DNA of 9,660 nt from CAYHSY01 sp964359435 (lineage in GTDB: Bacteria > Patescibacteriota > Minisyncoccia > UBA6257 > JAUSGH01). Location: NCBI GenBank assembly GCA_964359435.1, contig CAYHSY010000035.1, positions 1 through 9,660 of the forward strand. Direction: 5' to 3'. Shown here piece by piece: positions 6,079-9,660 of the stretch. The position numbers and the translations under genes were made by a program. The notes under the pieces were generated by a model, which had not been told where the DNA came from, made no database searches, and saw nothing but the letters and a program-made list of their open reading frames with translations. Every line of letters begins with the position of its first letter. Position 1 is the stretch's first letter.

Positions 6079-7125
6079 CTAAAGAACATTATGCGCATGC
6101 GGCGCAATACCGCGCTTCAAAAGATCGATGAGCGCCGAAAGAAAACTTAAAAGAATGGGGCCCAAAAGAAATCCGTAAATACCAAAAACCGACAACCCCC
6201 CCAGAACTGAGAGTAAAATCAAAAATGGATGAATGCCCACGCTGCTTCCGATGATTTGCGGCTTTAGAAGGTTGTCAATCAATCCCACTACTAATAATCC
6301 CCAAATCAAAAGCCCGATCGCCGCCGAACCCTTGCCCACCAAAAACAAATAACCGATGGCCGGCACCATCACGACTGCCGTGCCGATGCCGGGTATAAGG
6401 GATGTAAGCGTGGTCGCCGCCCCCCAGATGGAAGCATTCGGAATCCCAAAAATAAGATAACCCACTCCGGCCGAAATGCCCTGCAGTAAAGCGATTAGAA
6501 GCGATCCTTTTACGACAGAGCTAACCACGCGCTCCAGGTGTCCAAGGATCAAGGAATCGTCCCCGTCTTGGAGCGGACTCAGCTGCACGATGGATTTTCT
6601 TAATACCCGGCCATCTTTTAAAAAGAAAAAAAGGGCGACAAGCGTTATGAAAAGCGCCAGAGTCGCCGATGCCAGGCCGGAAAAAACTGACGCCAAATTA
6701 CCGGCCAGATAAGACGCGGCAACCCTGAGATGCTCGTCCAGGTTATAAGCCAAACCTGCCACACTATCCAACAATGGATATTTTTCCACTACACCGCCCA
6801 AAAAATCGTTAAACTCCAGGGCAAAGTCGGGATTGGTGGTTAAATTAATATATAAATCCTGGGCCTGCTGGAAAACCAGGATACCCAAAAAAATTAATGG
6901 GGTTATAATGATAACCGCTATCGAAACTATAGTCAGTAATGCCGCAAAAGATGGAACGGTAGGGAAGAAAGAAAGAAACTTCTCGTGCCAACCGCGAAAG
7001 ATGGCAGCGAACGTCGCGGCAAAAATCAGCATGCCGATGAACGGATAAAAAATTACCGCGTTTAAAATACCGATCACCAGGAGCATGCCCAAGAAAAAAT
7101 AATGTCTGGAATGAGGAAGATCCAT
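6079..7125 (-). CDS. AI-2E/PerM-family membrane permease
   Basis: 348-residue polytopic protein of the AI-2E transporter family (UPF0118; TqsA, YdiK, PerM relatives), cytoplasmic membrane. Hydrophobic segments lie near 9-43, 60-86, 146-170, 208-228, 236-262, 265-284 and 298-333, the usual layout. Family signatures: LFFFLKDGR (165-173), SLIPGIGTAVVMVPA (242-256), IDNLLKPQIIG (283-293) and HPFLILLSVLGGLSVFGIYGF (299-319, given as HPFLILLS and GGLSVFGIYGF). Family members have been linked to autoinducer-2 export, Na+/H+ antiport and other efflux, so the substrate is open. It is first in a two-gene operon with the DedA gene. The start ATG follows an extended -10 promoter with a leader of about 17 nt and no Shine-Dalgarno sequence; the AAAGGAG visible there is on the other strand. 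Confidence 0.9.
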   Translation of the reverse strand: MDLPHSRHYFFLGMLLVIGILNAVIFYPFIGMLIFAATFAAIFRGWHEKFLSFFPTVPSFAALLTIVSIAVIIITPLIFLGILVFQQAQDLYINLTTNPDFALEFNDFLGGVVEKYPLLDSVAGLAYNLDEHLRVAASYLAGNLASVFSGLASATLALFITLVALFFFLKDGRVLRKSIVQLSPLQDGDDSLILGHLERVVSSVVKGSLLIALLQGISAGVGYLIFGIPNASIWGAATTLTSLIPGIGTAVVMVPAIGYLFLVGKGSAAIGLLIWGLLVVGLIDNLLKPQIIGSSVGIHPFLILLSVLGGLSVFGIYGFLLGPILLSFLSALIDLLKRGIAPHAHNVL

Positions 7126-7148
7126 ATTACTGAAAGGAGTTCTTTCTA

Positions 7149-7157
7149 ATTATACCA
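7149..7157 (-). promoter_or_regulatory. Extended -10 promoter of the permease-DedA operon
   Basis: Minus strand TGG-TATAAT (7157-7149), the same extended form as the sua5 promoter. No good -35 hexamer is seen; the region where it should lie is occupied by the inverted repeat at 7162-7196. Predicted start near 7142. Confidence 0.6.
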
Positions 7158-7161
7158 AAAT

Positions 7162-7196
7162 CATAACTCCGCCTCATATGATAAGACGGAGTTATG
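7162..7196. repeat. Inverted repeat overlapping the permease promoter
   Basis: Perfect 10-bp arms CATAACTCCG (7162-7171) and CGGAGTTATG (7187-7196) around a 15-nt centre that contains a second palindrome TCATATGA (7174-7181). It covers the spacer and -35 zone of the permease promoter, as an operator would. On the minus strand it is followed by ATTTT, so it might instead be a weak terminator for the upstream cysteine-rich peptide transcript. Confidence 0.7.
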
Positions 7197-7314
7197 CGAA
7201 AGAACAAAGATCGTTCGGGTCTAGCAAGCTCTATTTACCATCTTCTTTATCAGGAGCAATGAATAGTTTCATATTGGAAGACAAAATTATTTACCCGACC
7301 TTTGAAGCGAGTAT

Positions 7315-7380
7315 TTATTTGCATTCGCACTGGCCGCACTTCTCACCCCCTTTATGAGGATGCTTGCATTTTGGGCACAT
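7315..7380 (-). CDS. 21-residue cysteine-rich micro-peptide, probably zinc-binding
   Basis: Tiny frame starting MCPKCKHPHKGG and ending GQCECK. Cysteines sit at positions 2, 5, 15, 18 and 20 (C-x2-C-x9-C-x2-C-x-C) and histidines at 7 and 9, enough ligands for one zinc ribbon-like site. One quarter of the residues are cysteine or histidine and another quarter lysine, unlike chance translation. It has its own extended -10 promoter about 46 nt upstream of the ATG and stands alone in a spacer of 359 nt between the permease and DsbA genes. No Shine-Dalgarno sequence. It could be a real metal-binding micro-protein or the remnant of a zinc-ribbon protein; function unknown. Confidence 0.5.
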   Translation of the reverse strand: MCPKCKHPHKGGEKCGQCECK

Positions 7381-7425
7381 ATTATTTGTTATAAATTACA
7401 ACGTGCTTAGACGACCTTTGAGGGT

Positions 7426-7456
7426 ATTATATCATACTCAGGGCTTATCCAATCAA
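7426..7456 (-). promoter_or_regulatory. Promoter of the cysteine-rich peptide
   Basis: Minus strand TGA-TATAAT (7434-7426) with TTGATT (7456-7451; 4 of 6 consensus bases) as -35 at a long 19-bp spacer. Predicted start near 7419, leader about 39 nt. Confidence 0.5.
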
Positions 7457-7486
7457 AAACCCGATTATAGGCCGATTTTATTGGAT
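7447..7486. repeat. 7-bp inverted repeat after the DsbA-like gene
   Basis: ATCCAAT (7447-7453) and ATTGGAT (7480-7486) bracket 26 nt and begin at the stop codon of the DsbA-like gene. A T-run lies inside the loop rather than after the stem, so a terminator role is doubtful. Confidence 0.3.
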
Positions 7487-8199
7487 TATTTACCCAACAT
7501 TCTGTCTATGATCGCCTTCACCGATTCCAACGGATAAGCGCCGCTGATAGGATACAACTCGCCTGTTTTAGATACGGCAATACTATAAGGCGTCCCCTCT
7601 CCACCGGAGGCCGAAGCGTTTTCGGCATCAGAACTTACTCGTCCGGCATACTTGCCGCTGGTAAGACAATTATCAAACTCGGCCACGTTTAATTTTACAT
7701 AAGCGGCAATTTTTGAAAGCTCCCCGTCCGGCAAACCGTCATTCGATGGCGTCACATCCATCAAACGGTCCAAAAAAGCCCAAAATTTGACATTGCCACC
7801 TTGTTCACCGGCGCATTCCAACGCTTCCGCCTCTTTTTGCGCTTTGGAGTGCAAGGCCTCCAACGGAAAATGACGGTAAACCCACGCCACTTGTCCGCCA
7901 TAATCTTTTACCACTTGCTTCATGGTATAGTGGAATCGCTTACAAAACGGGCATTCCGTATCGGAATACTCGACAATCTTTATCGGCGCGTCCACATTGC
8001 CCAAAATATGGTCGGTTTCATCCACCGGACGGACATCGTCCACTGAAACATCTGCCAAATCCTCTTCCACAACTGCCACATTATTGTCGTTACCGCCATT
8101 GTTACTCTGACCCACGGCGTAAATCACAGAAAGACCGATGATCATGCCGGCAATAATAATCGCGAACGGCACCGTCAAAAACCCTTTTTGATTAAACAT
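7486..8199 (-). CDS. Membrane-anchored DsbA-like thiol oxidoreductase
   Basis: 237-residue protein of the DsbA/Thioredoxin_4 family. A single N-terminal hydrophobic helix (about 9-30) anchors it with the rest outside; residues 31-62 are an acidic, Asn/Gly-rich linker. The thioredoxin fold begins near 65, with active site C83-P-F-C86 in YSDTECPFCKRFH (78-90), the YRHFPLE strand (108-114), and the cis-proline loop GTPYS (202-206, P204). Two further cysteines, C129 in ECAGEQG and C178 in DNCLTSGKY, occur at places conserved in many Thioredoxin_4 proteins. The likely role is introducing or isomerising disulfides in exported proteins, needing a partner such as VKOR or DsbB that is not in this window. 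It appears to be a single-gene unit with its own promoter. The substrate is unknown; the secreted three-cysteine protein at 4128 is a possible client only by location. Confidence 0.92.
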   Translation of the reverse strand: MFNQKGFLTVPFAIIIAGMIIGLSVIYAVGQSNNGGNDNNVAVVEEDLADVSVDDVRPVDETDHILGNVDAPIKIVEYSDTECPFCKRFHYTMKQVVKDYGGQVAWVYRHFPLEALHSKAQKEAEALECAGEQGGNVKFWAFLDRLMDVTPSNDGLPDGELSKIAAYVKLNVAEFDNCLTSGKYAGRVSSDAENASASGGEGTPYSIAVSKTGELYPISGAYPLESVKAIIDRMLGK

Positions 8200-8208
8200 A
8201 ATATTTTA

Positions 8209-8237
8209 AATATAAACTCTTAAAAATATAAGTGCAA
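8209..8237 (-). promoter_or_regulatory. Promoter of the DsbA-like gene
   Basis: Minus strand TTGCAC (8237-8232), 17-bp spacer, TATATT (8214-8209; 5 of 6). The -10 ends 9 nt before the ATG, predicting a leader of 2-3 nt. Confidence 0.45.
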
Positions 8238-8267
8238 ATTATGTCGCTCACGGCACAAACAGCCGAT

Positions 8268-8798
8268 TTATTTAAATTTACCAAACTCTTTTTTCATCTC
8301 CCCTCCTTCTTTAGCCATAAAAACCTCTTTGAGCCGGTGCGATTCGTCCAATACAAACATCGCGTCAAATCCGTCGTCAATACGCGGTGGAAAAGCGCGT
8401 ATGCCTTGCTCCATCCTGTCTATGGCATACTCCGGCACCTTCCTATCTCTTCCCCTGTTGCGTTCTTTGGCAATCTCCAGAGGCGTATCCATAAATATGC
8501 CCTCGACGCGCTCCGCTCCGTTTTGTTTCGCGAAAGCGATAAATTCCCTGCGCTGTTTATGATCGGCAAAAGCCCCGTCCACAACGACGCCCTCGCCGTT
8601 CCGCAAGGCCTCAACCATCCTCCTATCCGCTTCCCGCCAAACCTCTTTATTCTTCGATTGACCGGCCGCGTCTCCTAAAAGCTCCTTGCGTATATCATCC
8701 GGAGAAATATAAATATATCCATATTTTTCAGCCAACGCCTTCAAAGCCGTAGTCTTCCCCGCCCCCGGCACCCCGATGCCCATTATGACTTTTTTCAT
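8268..8798 (-). CDS. P-loop kinase, polynucleotide-kinase-like (AAA_33)
   Basis: 176-residue soluble protein of the AAA_33/zeta-toxin-like P-loop kinase group, closest in pattern to the 5'-kinase domain of T4 polynucleotide kinase. Walker A is GVPGAGKTT (9-17); SPDDIRKEL (32-40) matches the Asp-Asp-x-Arg element that binds and activates the acceptor; VVVDGAFADHKQRREF (71-86) is a Walker B-like strand and following helix; and the Arg-rich ERNRGRDRKVP (112-122) is the expected lid. Phosphate transfer from ATP to a nucleic-acid 5' end, a small metabolite or a protein are all possible. There is no phosphatase or ligase domain. A perfect TGA-TATAAT ends 6 nt before the ATG, so the message should be leaderless. 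Downstream of the NYN gene (109-nt gap) on the same strand, which may hint at RNA-end metabolism. Superfamily call firm, substrate uncertain. Confidence 0.83.
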   Translation of the reverse strand: MKKVIMGIGVPGAGKTTALKALAEKYGYIYISPDDIRKELLGDAAGQSKNKEVWREADRRMVEALRNGEGVVVDGAFADHKQRREFIAFAKQNGAERVEGIFMDTPLEIAKERNRGRDRKVPEYAIDRMEQGIRAFPPRIDDGFDAMFVLDESHRLKEVFMAKEGGEMKKEFGKFK

Positions 8799-8804
8799 AT
8801 TCCC

Positions 8805-8832
8805 ATTATATCAATTCACGGGTTGTAAACAA
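8805..8832 (-). promoter_or_regulatory. Leaderless-type promoter of the P-loop kinase gene
   Basis: Minus strand TGA-TATAAT (8813-8805) and a weak -35 TTGTTT (8832-8827, 16-bp spacer). The -10 ends only 6 nt before the ATG, so transcription should start at the A of the start codon. Confidence 0.6.
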
Positions 8833-8860
8833 AAACTCTTTTCAAAGTAAAATTTAAATT

Positions 8861-8892
8861 CCAAGTCGGCAACTGCATGCCATTAGAACTGG
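8861..8892 (-). terminator. Possible weak terminator after the NYN gene
   Basis: On the minus strand CCAGT (8892-8888) pairs with ACTTGG (8866-8861) with one bulged base, and GGCA (8881-8878) with TGCC (8871-8868) inside it. AT-rich sequence with ATTTT follows, but no clean U-tract, so this is tentative. Confidence 0.3.
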
Positions 8893-8907
8893 TTTGATAA
8901 TAAGGAC

Positions 8908-9552
8908 TTAGATAATAAATTTCTCTAGGTCCGACTTAACTAATATGCGCTTAACATCCGTTTTGGTGATAAGCGATATCATGGGATTTGTAGAATTTTT
9001 TGGATTCGTCTCATCGGGTATGGAAAAACCCACATATTCTATTTTCTTTTTCATCCTTATACGAACCCAATCAATTGCCGGAATTAAATCTCCATCCGAA
9101 CTTATAATAATCGCCGCATCATATTGATCGTCAATGGCTCCGACAATTAAATCGGTGGCCAACTTAACATCAATACCCTTTTCTCTAAGGCGTTCAAAAG
9201 TAATCCTTTTGATGCCCAATTTTCTTATCTTTTCATAATCAGAAACTCTCTCATCAATATTTATTTCCTCTATTCTTGTTTTAAGTTTGCTCGTTTTAAT
9301 TTCCCAATGATTCTTCTTTAAAATTGTGAATAAAGAAGTTTGTTTAGACATCGCTTCCTTGCTTCTCTGATCACCCTCTTTTTCTCGCACGGTACCTATA
9401 TAAAATCTTTTTCCCATATCGGAAATTATTCGACTATTGGCTAGAAAATTGGTGAATCCTTCAAAATTAAAATCCATCTCTTCGATGCCCAGCTTTTTAA
9501 GGGCTAAGTGATAAAAATTGCCGCCATCTATATAAATCGAAACCCTTTCCAT
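8908..9552 (-). CDS. NYN-domain protein, probable PIN-like RNase (LabA/DUF88 type)
   Basis: 214-residue cytoplasmic protein of the NYN family, a PIN-like fold of metal-dependent RNases that includes LabA/DUF88 proteins. The acidic residues expected at the active site are present: D9 in SIYIDGGNFYH (5-15), D134 in KGIDVKLATDLIVGA (125-139), and D153/D155 in IIISSDGDLIPAI (148-160). The C-terminal strand EYVGFSIP (172-179) completes the Rossmann-like core. A lysine/glutamate-rich middle (about 55-120) contains no known added domain. No OST-HTH or other RNA-binding domain is attached. The ATG lies 10 nt after a TATAAT box, with no Shine-Dalgarno sequence. A second, stronger promoter and a hairpin/U-tract lie farther upstream. 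RNA cleavage is expected from the family; the target is unknown. Confidence 0.9.
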   Translation of the reverse strand: MERVSIYIDGGNFYHLALKKLGIEEMDFNFEGFTNFLANSRIISDMGKRFYIGTVREKEGDQRSKEAMSKQTSLFTILKKNHWEIKTSKLKTRIEEINIDERVSDYEKIRKLGIKRITFERLREKGIDVKLATDLIVGAIDDQYDAAIIISSDGDLIPAIDWVRIRMKKKIEYVGFSIPDETNPKNSTNPMISLITKTDVKRILVKSDLEKFII

Positions 9553-9562
9553 ATTGATTAAG

Positions 9563-9568
9563 ATTATA
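9563..9568 (-). promoter_or_regulatory. Proximal -10 box of the NYN gene
   Basis: Perfect TATAAT on the minus strand, ending 10 nt before the ATG; expected leader about 3-4 nt. No strong -35 (TGTGCA at a 17-bp spacer matches 3 of 6). Confidence 0.5.
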
Positions 9569-9578
9569 GCCTATAAAC

Positions 9579-9611
9579 AAAAACCTGCACACTCCCGAAA
9601 GAGGCGCAGGT
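9579..9611 (-). terminator. Hairpin/U-tract terminator or attenuator upstream of the NYN gene
   Basis: Minus strand ACCTGC (9611-9606) pairs with GCAGGT (9588-9583), with an inner CTC/GAG pairing and TTTTT (9583-9579) directly after. It is a good intrinsic terminator shape. It lies just downstream of a strong promoter and upstream of the NYN gene, so it either ends a gene beyond the right edge or attenuates the leader. Confidence 0.7.
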
Positions 9612-9625
9612 GACTTTCATAAATA

Positions 9626-9655
9626 TTTATAGCATAATTCTCGCCACCTGGTCAA
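9626..9655 (-). promoter_or_regulatory. Distal promoter upstream of the hairpin
   Basis: Minus strand TTGACC (9655-9650; 5 of 6), 18-bp spacer ending in TGC, TATAAA (9631-9626; 5 of 6, extended -10). It is the best sigma-70-like promoter in the window. The predicted start near 9619 is about 8 nt before the terminator stem. Confidence 0.6.
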
Positions 9656-9660
9656 TAGAC

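Noticed and set aside
7131..7138. AAAGGAG-like Shine-Dalgarno next to the permease start
   Set aside because: The motif is on the plus strand, while the permease is read from the minus strand; no plus-strand gene starts there.
7231..7284. Short minus-strand frame (13 codons from ATG, or 17 from an upstream TTG) downstream of the Cys-rich peptide
   Set aside because: Too short, with no motif, no promoter and no ribosome-binding site to support it.

Overview
The window is a compact piece of bacterial chromosome that uses the standard genetic code. It carries eight recognisable genes plus two tiny ones on the minus strand and one gene on the plus strand. No tRNA, rRNA, CRISPR array, transposase or phage gene is visible. 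The gene types, short spacers, near-absence of Shine-Dalgarno sites, -10 boxes directly in front of start codons and an in-frame palindromic repeat inside a housekeeping gene all suggest a small-genome Candidate Phyla Radiation (Patescibacteria, perhaps Parcubacteria-like) organism. That assignment is inference from gene style; no phylogenetic marker was compared.

Layout, read right to left because most genes are on the minus strand. Right end (8268-9660): a strong promoter that runs almost at once into a hairpin/U-tract (possible attenuator), then a NYN-domain nuclease-like protein, then a P-loop kinase of the polynucleotide-kinase/AAA_33 type, each with its own -10 box. Next (7486-8199): a membrane-anchored DsbA-like thiol oxidoreductase. 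A gene-poor stretch (7126-7485) holds a 21-residue cysteine-rich peptide with its own promoter and a 10-bp-arm inverted repeat. Then come an AI-2E/PerM-family permease and a DedA/VTT membrane protein, 10 nt apart and probably one operon (5442-7125).

Centre (4007-5441): a lone plus-strand gene for a secreted protein of unknown function, bounded by a divergent promoter region on the left and a clear intrinsic terminator on the right. A 38-nt near-perfect palindrome lies in the convergent spacer beyond it. It is the only gene here with a good Shine-Dalgarno sequence.

Left part (1-4006): a minus-strand operon of sua5-type threonylcarbamoyl-AMP synthase (tRNA t6A modification), a 31-residue membrane mini-protein, a soluble cardiolipin-synthase-like PLD enzyme and a YvcK/CofD-like protein. 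It ends at a hairpin terminator and is followed by the first 221 codons of glyA (serine hydroxymethyltransferase), cut by the window edge.

Points most worth a second look are the palindromic element inserted in frame in the sua5 gene, the mini-protein placed 1 nt upstream of the PLD gene, the cysteine-rich micro-peptide, the repeated architecture of the secreted protein, the recurrent near-leaderless promoters, and the promoter/terminator leader in front of the NYN gene.
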